Shown: positions 40,301-51,900 of the stretch, piece by piece
Layout: each line of letters starts with the position of its first letter
Numbering within the stretch: position 1 is the stretch's first letter
Assembly: GCA_030248215.1 (NCBI GenBank)
Contig: JASANG010003525.1
Coordinates: forward strand, 186,001 to 250,000
Source of the DNA: Enoplolaimus lenunculus
Taxonomy: Eukaryota > Nematoda > Enoplea > Enoplida > Thoracostomopsidae
Direction of reading: 5' to 3'
DNA length: 64,000 bases
Notes under the pieces: model-generated
The model's input: the letters and a program-made list of their open reading frames with translations, nothing else
Databases searched by the model: none
What the model was told of the DNA's origin: nothing
Translations under genes and position numbers: made by a program

Positions 40301-41988
40301 ACTGAAATAATTACTGAAATATTGTGGAAAGTCCTAATTTAGGCTTAATTATGCAAATTAGCCTGTAGCTAATAAACGGCTTAAAATTTTAAATCCCCAA
40401 TGCGAGATTAACACCCTAGGATAATTGGCTTTCAAACAAAAAAGGTTATGAAAATCGGTTCAGCCGTTCCTGAGATTCTTATCGGACGGACAGACGGACG
40501 GACATCCACCTTTCGACCCCCAAGTATAAAACATAAAACACTTCGCGAAATTATATAAAGACCGTTTCAGGGCATACAGCATTCGAAAGTACCTTGCAGC
40601 CGCAAGTTCAACCCGCCTGAGCCTTATGATAAACTGAAGCTGTGACTAATATACAAAATATATATTAATCACAGTTTCAATTATAGATTATCTATATTTT
40701 ATATAATGGTGCTTCTTTCAACTTCTGGTTAAGTTGTCAGTATATACGTAATATTATTTAAAATTATTGTTATTAGCGTTTGCGAGAAATTTTTGTCATG
40801 TTGAGCGATCAGTAACCTTAAGTCGAGTTGGAAACACGGTCTAGAATGATAAAATGGTCCAAAAAGTCGGTTTGCAAAATTTCAAGCCTGCCCCCCAGGA
40901 CCCCCCAAATCATCTGGGGGTCCTCCAGGAAAACTGCCCCTCAGCAAAATCAGCTGCCCCCCAGGAAACTCCTGCCCCCCAGGAATCGCCCCGGCGGAAA
41001 TTTTCAAGCTGTGGAGAAGCCAGTTGTGTATTATAAAAAGTTTCATTTATCAGATAAAATGTTTAAAATGTCACTGAATCTAAAAATGGTAGCTGCTTCA
41101 ACACGTGTCAGCTAGCAATTTAGCTTGGATGACGACGATGGCATCATTGCATGAGTTATGTAATACATTACAGTGCAACAAATGCTTTGTAGCAGCTGTC
41201 TACAGGTCGACTAATACAGTTAAAGTGTCGAACAGGACGGAAACCTGCAAGTAGTAAGTGCAAGTGCCCGCATCAGGGATGAGCTGTCTGTCTCAGTTAA
41301 AAGCCGAGACCGAGACCTGACTACCAAACTGACCATAAAAAGTCTCGGTCTCGGTTAATTTTTGGTCATCAGCGAATCAACTAAGTTTTTAAAATAAATG
41401 GTTTCTAATGGTTTTATCGTAGTGTTTTGTGTTTTTCCAAGGTATCTGATCATACATATTTACTGCGCAACCAACTATGAAAAATTATATTCACTGCGAA
41501 ATTTTATTCATCAGGTATTACTTACTCCAACAATACAGGTACACATTTGCTGAACCTCGAGTTCTGGTCTCGGTCTCAACATACCGACACCGAGACTCTC
41601 ATCACTGGCCCCTGTAAGCATGTGAGACATGCATGTCCGTTATGTGCAAATGCAATAAATATAGTGCAGTGCACTGTATGTGTGCTAGCTGGCAGGATAC
41701 GGTCGACACATATAGTCGACAAAAAATGCAGTTGGAGAGGCAGGCTACGTGGTGCAGTGGCAGATTATTCGCTTAAGGATCCATAGGCTGCGTGTTTGAT
41801 CCTGCTATGGAGGACCGCTTTTTCCAGCACCACAGTAAAAAGCATGAAGTCTTAGTTCCAACCTAGACTGACAGTCCCCATTGACTATGCCAAACCTAAC
41901 CTTTCAAATTGTCCTGCAAAACATAAAATGCGTGCAGTAATTCATCCAGCAATTCTAAGGTTTCTTCAGTCTGATCGCGTCGAGTCAT
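34374..41988 (-). CDS. CCNDBP1: Cyclin-D1-binding protein 1 / GCIP-like protein, 11 exons
   Basis: Exons in transcript order: 41988-41901, 38894-38829, 38423-38344, 38132-38051, 37673-37576, 37253-37202, 36802-36726, 36380-36270, 35721-35509, 34958-34912, 34500-34374 (TAG). They total 346 codons, phases consistent (human about 360). Matches to the family, in order: an N-terminal helix (EETLELLDELLHAFYVLQ), FDNEAFWKYY followed by NISKEST, the helical core VIERLSAPVLALYSHLTTLK, TGTIWEVCDSIESLPKDN, an acidic linker (ELSMVDEVPEE), CADTIYSQANGLDSRCDDIA, and the tail FLDKVFKHNAQKINELI. Known members are helical proteins that bind D cyclins and HLH proteins and dampen CDK4/Rb signalling. No catalytic motif is expected. 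A Ser/Thr/Ala/Asn-rich stretch sits in exon 9. The donor of exon 5 is uncertain: 37576 keeps phase, but a second donor 6 bases further on would also do so. Intron 1 (38895-41900) contains a 2 kb composite repeat. Confidence 0.88.
35791..36008. mobile_element. Short CTCGG-family MITE in CCNDBP1 intron 8
   Basis: It starts CAGGGATGGGCGGTCTCGG and ends CCGAGACCAAGACTCCATCCCTG, with inverted CGAGACC blocks at both sides. At 218 bases it is an internally deleted form of the longer copies. Flanks GTCACACA and GTCTCAAG match weakly (5 of 8). Confidence 0.8.
39010..41023. mobile_element. Composite inverted-repeat element of 2 kb in CCNDBP1 intron 1
   Basis: A perfect 16-bp inverted terminal pair (CTGGCTTCTCCACAGC at 39010-39025, GCTGTGGAGAAGCCAG at 41008-41023) is flanked by TTGTG on both sides (39005-39009, 41024-41028). 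C-rich subterminal blocks (GCCCCCCAGG) follow inward at both ends. The middle is a different repeat (about 39320-40555). No transposase was seen, so it is non-autonomous. Confidence 0.8.
39320..40555 (+). repeat. Satellite-bearing repeat, about seven units of 155-180 bases, nested in the composite element
   Basis: Units contain GCAAATTAGCTATTAGCTAA, ATCGGTTTTGGAGGTTTGTA and TCAGATTCCTCGCACC. The left border reads GAGCGAAGCTC. The right part reads CGGACGGACAGACGGACGG followed by CTTCGCGAAATTATATAAAG. A second member with the same borders and three to four units is at about 47489-48235 in CMIP intron 2. Confidence 0.8.
41274..41607. mobile_element. CTCGG-family MITE in CCNDBP1 intron 1
   Basis: It starts CAGGGATGAGCTGTCTGTC, carries GCCGAGACCGAGACC inward, and ends CCGAGACTCTCATCACTG. 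Flanks GCCCGCAT and GCCCCTGT are partly alike. The interior phrase TCTCGGTTAATTTTTGGTCA is shared with other copies. Confidence 0.7.
41612..41880 (+). repeat. SINE-like repeat with tRNA-derived head, copy 1
   Basis: It shares GTAAGCATGTGAGACATG, ATATAGTCGAC and a tRNA-like GCTACGTGGTGCAGTGG followed by a B-box-like TGTTTGATCCTGC. It continues into a CGCTTTTTCCAGC tail shared with the two copies near 43300-43850. Its right part touches the start of the CCNDBP1 exon 1 donor region (41901). Confidence 0.6.
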
Positions 41989-42554
41989 TGCGCTTTAGCT
42001 ATTCAGTTGCTTGCTTGCTGATATAACATGCATAACGAAAATCTCAGACAGTTTTTTGCATCCTTGACAACAGTTGCTGATCAAATCAATTAAAATATAT
42101 ACTCCACCATAATAAGCTTGTTTCTTCTGAATAATGATATAAAATGCAACGATAGTCCACAATAAAACTGTTTTTGTAATTGGGCCGATGATATTTGAAT
42201 GCAATCGAAACAAAATGCGAGTGATCATTAACTTTACTGGCTATGTTATTACCCTTTTATTAAAATACGTCTCAAACATATTGGTTCAGTGCAAAATAAC
42301 GCTTATAGCATCAGAAGTTTAACGTAAGAGACGAAAATTCTAAGAATTTTCGCGCAAATAGTTTCGTATTGCTGAAACATTATGAAAGTGTGCTCAAAGT
42401 TATTTGCACAGTTTCAACCGACAGGTTATACAATAAGTCGTATTGTAAACGATGCATTAATTAATTTCGCACAGGATTGATTCTTTTGTAAGGTGAAGGT
42501 ATCAACGTGTTTAGGACACAATTTTTACACTGCACTGAAATAGATGGAACCTCA

Positions 42555-42848
42555 GGTGCCCACTCCCAGAAGAGTCGTATTTAAAAATTTTTGACGAGGG
42601 GAAGGCTGGCAAATGTTGTAAAACTAAAAAATGGTAAAATAGGAACCTCGTCGTTTTATCGCCTAAAAAGTTTTCTCAGAAGAAATATTGTAAGGTAGAA
42701 ATCATCATTTTAGTACAAAAAAATTTCTGAGGAGAAAATTTGTATTTTTTGCAAAAAATTTTTGAGGAGAAAAATTGAAAGGCACACCTTAACATTTTTA
42801 CCGCAAAAAATGTGACAGTGAGGGTGTACGACTTTCCCAGTGAGTACC
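42555..42848. mobile_element. Possible MITE of about 290 bases
   Basis: GTGCCCACTCCCAGAAGAGT at the left is imperfectly inverted at the right as GTACGACTTTCCCAGTGAGT. The interior has repeated AAAAAATTTTTGAGGAGAAA phrases. No second copy was noticed in the window. Confidence 0.4.
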
Positions 42849-43299
42849 CAAAAATAAATTAGGACACACACTTCTGCCGAAGGCGCATGCTATGAAAAAC
42901 CTAGGCTCAATCGGTTTAAGCAGCTAATTTACTAAAAAAGCAAAAAACTAAACTAAGATAAATTTGTAGTATCTGTAAGTAAGATAATTTAAAATAGTTC
43001 AGAGAATGTTTGGCAGAAATCAGAAAACTGTATTATAGGAGAAATGTATACGTAAATCAACAGTAACTCGCACTACCTTAAGCTTATATTTATCAAATTC
43101 TGACTCAAAAAGCCATTATAAAACTAAATTTCGCAAGTTATCTCACATTGCATTATTGAATAACAAAAACTTTATGCCATTTTAAACTTGCGATGATTTA
43201 AGGATAATGCATTAGCTACAGTTTTATAACTTTCTTTTCATATTTTTACACAAATTTGCGATTGTATAAGGGATTATAAGCACGAAACTCTTATAAAAC

Positions 43300-43850
43300 T
43301 ATTGGTGGGCATACGATCGACAAATATAGTCGACGAAAACGGTAGTTGGAGAGGCAAGCTGCGTGGTGCAGTGGTAACAGCGTTTGCCTGACACGAGAAG
43401 GTCGTTAGTTTGAAACCACCCAGAGGCCCGCTTTTCCAGCTGCTTTAGTAAAAAGGTCTGAAATCCCGGTTCCTACCTAGGCTGACATGGAGCTACTCCG
43501 TGAACGCAATGGTAAACTGCCGCGCTATGAACACGGTATTCAGTCGAAAATAGGATGGACGGTCAAGGGACGACCTTGCTGAAAATAATGGCATGTAAGC
43601 ATGTGAGACATGTTTGTCCTAGTGCATAATATGCAATAAATACAATGCACATTATGTTGTATGCCTGCTGGCAGCATACGGTCGTCAAATATAGTCGACG
43701 AAAACGGTAGTTGGAGATGCGGGCTGCGTGGGGCAGTGGTAACAGCGTCTGCCTGACACACAGAAGGTCGCTACTTCGAAACCACCCAGAGGCCGCTTTT
43801 CCAGCTGCTTTAGCAAAAATGTCTGAAGTCCCAGTTTCTACCTAGACTGA
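43300..43850 (+). repeat. Two SINE-like copies with tRNA-derived heads
   Basis: Copies at about 43300-43480 and 43584-43850 share ATATAGTCGACGAAAACGG, an A-box-like GCGTGGTGCAGTGGTAACAG and a B-box-like GAAACCACCCAGAGG. Both end CGCTTTTCCAGCTGC with TTTAGTAAAAA. They are related to the copy at 41612-41880. No target duplications were resolved. Confidence 0.65.
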
Positions 43851-43965
43851 CACAGGTATTGTAAAAGAAAAAACTTCGCAGACTGAGCGAGGCTTGTGTA
43901 AGGTTGTGCGTTCTTAAGGGCAATGTATGTAAGTGTTATGTTAGTGCAAAGTAGTTGAAACAATT

Positions 43966-44036
43966 GACCACAGCTGGTTTCGAACCAGCGGTCTTTGGCT
44001 AACCGGGCCAACTCTTACCAACTGAGTTATCGCAGC
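43966..44036 (-). tRNA. tRNA-Thr(GGT)-like sequence, probably a pseudogene or SINE head
   Basis: On the minus strand, A box TAACTCAGTTGGTAAGAG and B box GGTTCGAAACC are present. A perfect 5-bp anticodon stem (TTGGC/GCCAA) encloses loop CCGGTTA with anticodon GGT. The T stem is perfect (GCTGG/CCAGC). The acceptor arm (GCTGCGA against TGTGGTC) does not pair. Related sequences follow at 44341-44409 and 44515-44550, so this is a dispersed repeat rather than a lone gene. Confidence 0.45.
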
Positions 44037-44340
44037 ACTGCTTCAACTACTTGTGCTAGCTATTATATGCGTTGTTTACTAGTGTATTACGCTGTGTACT
44101 ACGCAACTAATGCGCAATGCGTGTTACGTGTTGACTTGTTTTATATGTATGCTGGGTATTCCATAGTGCAATACCCGATATCTAGCTTTTTTCGAGGAGG
44201 TCGTCCTCTGACCGTTACAGCTTTTTATGGGCTCACATCGCGGCTGTCTGCCCTTGCGACCGTGGTCACCATGTAAGGTTGCGCGATCTTAAGGACAATG
44301 TATGTTAGTCTTATGTCAGTGCGAAGTAGCGGAAATAACT

Positions 44341-44409
44341 GACCACAGCTGTATTCGAACCACAGACCTTTAGCTAACCGACCATCGCTCTTACCAACTG
44401 AGCTTGCAA
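44341..44409 (-). repeat. Second tRNA-Thr-like repeat copy
   Basis: It is the minus-strand counterpart of 43966-44036, with GCTCAGTTGGTAAGAGCG and GTTCGAATACAGC blocks but more substitutions. Both copies are preceded on the + strand by the same TTAAGGGCAATGTATGT-type leader, and a third partial copy starts near 44455. Together they look like a tRNA-derived SINE. Confidence 0.6.
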
Positions 44410-45394
44410 CACTGCTTCAACTACTTGTGCTCAGAAGCAATTACCACGTATGGATGTGCGGTCTTAAGGGCAATGTATGTAAGTGCTATGTTAGTACGAC
44501 GTAGCTGAAACAATTAATCACGGCTGGATTCGAACCCCATCCGGCAATACCCGACATTTTGAGAAGCCAAACCTGTTTTGCGTCAGAGCCCAAGATAAAC
44601 TTTTAATTTAAAGGACCTTAATTTTGAGGGTTCTCTGACATCGATCCCTAAATTGACTCAGCTAGAGGCTAGGCGACTCTTTGTATTAGATCTCAAGAAC
44701 AAACCTTCAATTTTGGGTACCTGCAACATCGAGCATACAAATATAAAACCTTGCTGTGATATACTTATGCATGGAGGCAAAAAACCGTATACTGATACTG
44801 CTCTGAACATTGGTGTTATGTCCATCATAGTTGATTGTTAGGCAATGTGGCTTCATGCTGCACATCGGTTAAATTTTGATGCATATCTAGTGGCTTACTG
44901 CTTTCTTATACAACAACAACAAAAACATGGAAGAACCATGATACACGAGTGTAATGTTGAGGTTCTTATAAGGCATAAAAGCAGAAAAACTTAGCAGTTG
45001 ATTGAGAGGCGGATCTTTCTCTGGCAAAAGAATCGCCACACGACATTAACATTATACGTTGCAATTTTCCAGATAACTTTTCTCTATTAAGGTATTAGTT
45101 ATGCCCAAAGTCGCAATTTTGCACCTACTTGGTTCCAAATCCCATAACTACAGAATAAAGTAGGAACGCGAAGCAGCTTATAAAAAATCTTTGTAAAAGC
45201 AAAGTTTCCACCAATCATATCGTTTTTAATATCAGTTTACCATTTTTGACCTCATAGCATTGTATTGTGTATGCGGTAAACCGTTTTAGTGACCTATATA
45301 AGTTTTGTACGTAACACTTATTCAACCAAATTTTTTGGTATTATTCTTATGAACTCAATGACATAGAGTGCAAATTTATTGGTGGTGAGCTTCA

Positions 45395-45935
45395 ATGTCC
45401 TATTTGAAAGCAAGCACGAATATTAACAGTGACAACACGCCAGCAAACTCTTGCTTACCTGCCAATGGAAGCAGCTCCGAAACTGAGGAACGCAGTGGAG
45501 TGAAATTTTCAATATCAACAGCATCGTCTGCTGCGGTGAGTCGAAATGCTAGTCAGTGTAGTAGCGGTGACAGTATAGGAGACGACGAAGATGAACTCTT
45601 TATAGAAAATGAGGCTGCTCCCAGTCCAGGGTCAACACTAACTGTGAATGGGAAAGTGAAACTTTCGGAGCCGAAGGTTTCAATAGACTCAGGAGCAGTC
45701 GTGTCTTGTGTGGGTTGCGCACCAAACGACGGAACCATAACGTTTGAAGGTGAACGAGATCAAAACACTAAGTTGCTGCCCGAAACGACAGAGCAAACAA
45801 GTTCCAAAGCTGTAGGAAGCGGTGGTGTGACTTTGAATAAAATAAAAAACCCGTTCCGAAAGCTGAAAAAACAGTCATGGCCCTCACATGCTGGAACTAT
45901 GCCGGTAGATAGTACAAATAATACGTCAAATTGTC

Positions 45936-45975
<40 letters not shown>

Positions 45976-48900
45976 TAACAGTAATAATAGTAGTAGAATT
46001 GTGTATAATAATCAAAGTTATCAAGCGAACGCTGAATCACGCCAAGAGCTACTGCAAGGTGCTGTGGGGAAATTTGTATTTGTCGAAAATAATTTGAAAG
46101 GACGCGGAAAAGAGTTTGCGGTTGATGTAAATACCGTTGGCGTATCGGTAGCAAAACAATGTAATGTGACATCGTCAGTTGCGATAAATGGACTGCAAGG
46201 ACCAACTGTACTTGAAAGATGTGGCAAGCAAAGCAAAGCTGCAACGACCGCATCTAAGCAAAAACTGCCGTCTTTCGATTCACCGATACGAACGAAACAT
46301 AATAATCTCACGTTTTTTAGTCAAATTAAACTAGTTGCATCATCATCTACGGTAACACGTAAATTCGCTAGTGTATCTAGTCCGTCTACGTCTGATAACG
46401 CCGATAGTCAAAAGCATGCCGCCTCCTCAGTAACCCGAACGGCGGCGTGCGCTGCAATTGGTGATACACGTAGCTCTAGCTTGGGCTCACAGTATCAAAC
46501 AGCACCACTAAATGGTCATGTGGCTCGCAGTTCAGCTGCGACTGACGTTAGCGGCACGCCTTCAAACATCGAACCACGTCCAAGTCCATCTTCTGCGGGC
46601 ATTAGTGGCGGAAACAGTGCACTGTCAGCAGTCGCTGGCCAGCCGCTATCAACTAAAAGCGCATCGTATCCATCACTCGGTCTGTACTCTGGGTTAAAAT
46701 ACAAATTAATTCGTGACGGACAAATCTCCCTGTCTGTACTCAATCATCCGCGCAGTGTAATTGGCAAAATCGTGACGTCGAAGTTTTTACGACGATGGGA
46801 ACCGCATCACTTAGTGCTTGAAGATGATCAGATATCGTCTAAAACGGTATTATGTATAGTTTATACGCATACGCACATTTATTCAGCTTTAAAAGCAAAT
46901 TTTTATCTTGAAAATGATCTTATTTTCTGTTTTATGGTGTATATACAACGCAGGTGCAGCTGTGGCAATTGTTTTTCCTTGCTCGCTTTGGTATTATATT
47001 CGTTATTTGTCACAGTATTTGTGTGTTGTTAAAAAACGAAAGTTTTTCTTTGTAAATCTGCGCGTATTATGCATGATATAAGAAAGATAAATAGAGTCGT
47101 CTGCTATCAGCGTCCTGTACTTTATTTGTAGCATAAAATTGCTATGTACGAAGGGATTTCTGTTAGCTTTACTTTTGACTGCGAAGCAGATTGTGAACAA
47201 TAAAGCATTTTTATAACGCAACCGTTGTGCACTCTATAATTTTATAATTTTAGCCAACTGGGTTTATGGAAGAACCAATTGGTTACGGGAAAATTGAAGA
47301 CATTCATGTATTGCAAAATGGTGATTCAGCAGACAGATTTTGCGTTCAATTGTTTGTGCCCACGGGATCTGTTTTACTTCAAGTTTGTTTAAATATTATG
47401 TTTTATTTATGTAAGACTCGAAAGTTTACTGCAAATTTTGCAGATTGCAGAATACGTACGTATTCCAGTCGTAGTGCGACTACATGTGTTGAACGAAGGT
47501 CGAACGCACTTACGCAATTAAACTAATATCCAAATTAGTTATAGCTAATTATTTATCGGTTTTGGAGGTTTGTGAACAATTTATTCAGATTCTCTGCACC
47601 CAAAAATCCTTCAGTAATCCTAAAAATTAGTGAAATATTGTGAAAAAAGTCCTAATTTAGGCTTATCTATTATGCTAATAATGCAAATTAGCAACTAGCT
47701 AACTATTCAATTATCGTTTTTGAAGGTTTGGGGACAATTTGTTCAGATTCCTCGCACCCAAAAACCTTTATTGCTGAAATTATATTGCGTGTAACACTAA
47801 TAGTCAGTGATTAAAAAGTCCTAATTTAGGCTTATCTATTATGCTAATATGTAATTTTGCTATTAGCTAAGTATTCAATTATCGGTTTTAAAGGTTTGTA
47901 GACAATTTATTCAGATTCGTCGCACCCAAAAACCCTTTATTGCTGAAATTAAATTGCTTTTAACCCTAATAATTAGTGAAATATCTTAAGTCCCAATTTA
48001 GGCTTAACCAATTATGCAAATTAGCCTTTATCTAAATAAATGGCTTCAAATTTTAAAACACCAATGCGAAGTTAACACCCCAGGATAACAGGATTTCAAA
48101 CAAAAAAGTTTATCAAAATCGATTTAGCGGTTCTTGAGATTGTTATCGGACGGACAGACGGTCATCCGCCTTTCGACTCCCGAGCACAAAATATAAAACG
48201 CTTCGCGAATTTCGCTTCGCTCAGTAAATAACATACATCAATAACTGTTGATATATAACTGGGTGAAGGTGATTGTTCCGGTTGCGGTATGGTTTTTCGG
48301 TCGATTTCGATCGCTAAGAGCTTACTACGTGTATACGTATGTTCATACGATAGTTAGCAACACACCATGGATAAGCACAAAGGATTAGCGATGTGCAAAC
48401 TACAAGGAAACTACAAAGTGCGTAGCCAGGCTGATCACACCCTCTCCCCCATTGGGATTTACACAATTTTCAAGGACGGCTTCAGTTTCCAACAGAAAAA
48501 AGCCCCATCAATTTTTAGGGAACGTAACCCTATCATCCTTTCCAAAATCCTGGCTACGCCCATGTGTATCTGTATGCAGATAATTATCGGGCTCCGCCTG
48601 GCGACCGTTCTTGAACTTTATGTTCGAATATTCCTATACCGGGGACTAACCTGTGCTGTCGTTTCGGTTAGAATTTAGGTGGTATCCGTTCAATACGTAT
48701 ATATTGTATTTGACGTCAATTCAGAGTTACAGATCAAGTTACGTATATTGCTGTTTTCGGCTTCGACTGCTGACTGCATATATATGTGTGTGGCAGAAAT
48801 CTGGTTGCCGAATATACGTACCTTTTTTTATGTTAGAAAATTAATCGATATCCTATTGTCCTTGAAGTGATCGTTGTACTACATTTGCAAATTGAGAAAC

Positions 48901-51900
48901 ACCTAAGATGTCTGATTCTGTGTTTAAAAATTGTTAGTTTTGAAATTTTAGCCAAACCGAAAAGTAGTTGCATATTTATATTTGAAAACAAAGGCTTTCA
49001 TTTGCATATTAACGTGAACATTTTTTTGTACGTTTTGTACACCGATCATCGTAACTTTCGCTGGTGACTTCTATTTTAGCAACCGTATAATAATGATTCT
49101 CAATTTGTTATGTACCTATGTTAACTGTACATATGCTGTGTCGAGTCTTGTACATTTTGTCCGCGCATTTACACGCTTAAGAAAAACGCTTAGCTACGCC
49201 TTGAGCTAAGTTTCAGCCTTATGTAAATGTGAGAGGGGAAAGAGTACGACAGCCGCAGTTTGTTAAATCATTAATAATTTAGTAATAAATTTGCAGTCTG
49301 TATAATATATATTTAAATTTAGTTAAAAGAATTTTGAAAATTCGCTTTTCTATCTGGATATGCGTTGTGTTTGCCACAATTATATGGTCGAAGGGTATTC
49401 GATATAACGAACAGGTTTTGCCTTTGTACGTGTAATTTAGAAATGTCACGACAGGTGATTTGATAATCGATCAGACATGCAATGGAACGAATTAGTATGG
49501 ACGATGACAAATATGAGTATGTCGGTTGATGGAATGTGACATTTGCGTGTTTGACATTGAGTGCCGCTGGCTTGTTAGATTTCGTGGAATCAAGCTTTAA
49601 TGTTGCAGCGGCTTGACATCAGTCGTCTAAGTAATATGGAAAAATAGCATATACGTACGCCAATTTTTTATGATCTTTTCTGTCCGAGCTGTAAGATAGG
49701 GATGTGGTGACAGTAGTGTGTGATCAGATATTAAAAATGATAGCGCCAGAACTGAATTCACGTTTAATTGTGTCGGCAAGAAATTTTTACTGCTTTACAT
49801 GCCGTACTTGAAGCTGTCCGCCCTGTCAATAAATACGTATAAGACGAATCTAGCGATTGAACCGTTGTTTGTATAGGGTTTTGTGAAATAATCTGTATTA
49901 ATAAAAATTAAAGTCTTGGTTTCGGTCATCTCGCAAATGTGGACTAGAATAATGCTGCATATGCCAAAATGTTGTCCAATAATAACTATTTGCATGTTAA
50001 TCGAATTGATTACCCCACCTGTTAGTTAATTTTATGCGTGAGTTCTGCGCCTCGGCTACATTTGACTACTGATAAGTTTGTCCTGCACACCATAATACGA
50101 CTATATATGAGTATCTGTCGGGGTTGGCTCATGGCCGCTGGCAGGATTGTGCTTCGGAGAGGCTGTAACAAATACTTGAGTTTGTATACTAAATAAATAG
50201 GCTTTTTAAAGCATACTTATATATTTGTGAACGGAAATAAAATTTTGCTACCATTGAACATTGAAGGGGGTACCGCATCTGTTTTGGATCCCCTTTGCTC
50301 TGGCTATAGCCTTTTCGTTTGGCTACGGTCTTTTGCTTTACAAGCTCTATAATTTATTTCTGAATATAAATTATGTACTCGTATTTGTGTGTGTGTTTCG
50401 GTTTATGAATATGTATACACATATACTATGTTCGGTGAATACCAAATACGTAATACCGTTTGCGAAACTGCTCCTATCCGAAATATCGTAGGTGGTGTGG
50501 TATAAGAAGTATCGGGTCGAGGAGCAGTGGTGCAATGTAGTTACGTATTTAACATTGCAGAATCAAGATGGTTTTGCTTTAAATATATACGTACTACGAT
50601 TCAATAATATTCCGTGTAATTGCATGATTTCAAATCGTTTGTCAAGTTTCAGTGTATTATGTTCAGCGTAAATTGGCTATGTACATTCTTTTTTCAGTTT
50701 CCTTGAGCTGTAGCGTAAAGTAACGTAGAATAGAAACAAACTTGAAGACAAACGAAAGCCTAACGCTATATATATGGAGGAAAATGTAAACGTGCACCCG
50801 CAAAGGTAGTCGGGTATGATCGAGTGGACCTGCCACGAATTTTGTTTTTGAGCTCAGGATGCAACCGGGATTCCGGTTTCTGTAGAAAAATGCGGAATTT
50901 TTCAGCATCCGGTTCCGGTATTAAATCCAGCGTTTTTCACTGGTGTTAAAATTTACAGACAACGGGAGCAAATTCTCACGTATTGTTTTAAAATTGATCT
51001 AGTGTGTATTGCTTAGTTTACAATTTGGCAGGGTGCAACCGGAATTCCGGTTCCGGTTCCGGCATTTTTTCACCTTCCGGTTCCGGTTCCGGTAAATTTT
51101 TACCGGATTTAAAAATTCCGGTATTATAATTTGGCCGTTTTCTTAACTTTGCTAATTTTTAAGAATCTCTTTTGAAAGCCACTTGTACTCCGAATATAAG
51201 CCATTGATGGTGGATTTCACTTCAGTCGATGATGAAAATCTAAAATACAACAAATAAAATAAATACCGATGTTCGACTAAGGTTATTTCACAAATAATAG
51301 AGCAAAAAATAAGATTAAAATAAAATTTTTGGTGAAATGCATTTTTCATTTTCCGGTTCCGGTTCCGGTGCCGGTAAAATTTTCAAATTCCGGTTCCGGT
51401 TCCGGTAAATTGTAATTCCGGTTGCACCCTGCAATTTGGGTAATACTTCATACCAGGATTGTACCGGATATCAAAAAATACCGCAGTCGGATAGTGCAAT
51501 AGCCGGCGTGGCCGTTCGGCAGTTGAACGATCCGGATATTTAAGTACTTATTTCAATGAAAAGTTAAACTGAATCAGGCTAATATTGATACAGCTTGCTA
51601 AAATATGTTCCAGTTTTGGGTTTACAAGAGTCAAAGTATTATACACGTGGCTCGTCAAGTTAATATTTTTGTCATTTCAAACAATGGTCACAGCGAAATA
51701 TTGTTATTTTAGACATAAATAATAGTATAATGTTGCAGTTATAGCTTGCTAAAATATGTTCCAGTTTTGGGTTTACTAGAGTCAGAGTATTATACACGTG
51801 GCTCGTCAAGTCAATATTTTGGTCATTTCAAACAATGGTCACAGCGAAATATTGTTATTTTAGACATAAATAATAGTATAATGTTGCAGTTATAGCTTGC

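Larger units (their letters stand above)
41989..45394. other. Divergent spacer between the CCNDBP1 and CMIP starts
   Basis: It contains a possible MITE (42555-42848), two SINE-like copies (43300-43850) and tRNA-like repeats on the minus strand (43966-44600). The promoters of both genes must lie here, or CMIP has an unseen upstream exon. No core promoter signature was convincing. Short frames here are repeat-derived. Confidence 0.55.

Noticed and set aside
43966-44036. A functional tRNA-Thr gene
   Set aside because: The acceptor stem does not pair and neighbouring copies share the same leader, so it is more likely repeat-derived.
50490-50540. WYKKYRVEEQWCN as the missing CMIP exon
   Set aside because: Poor alignment around the Trp and weaker splice sites than 59435-59485.
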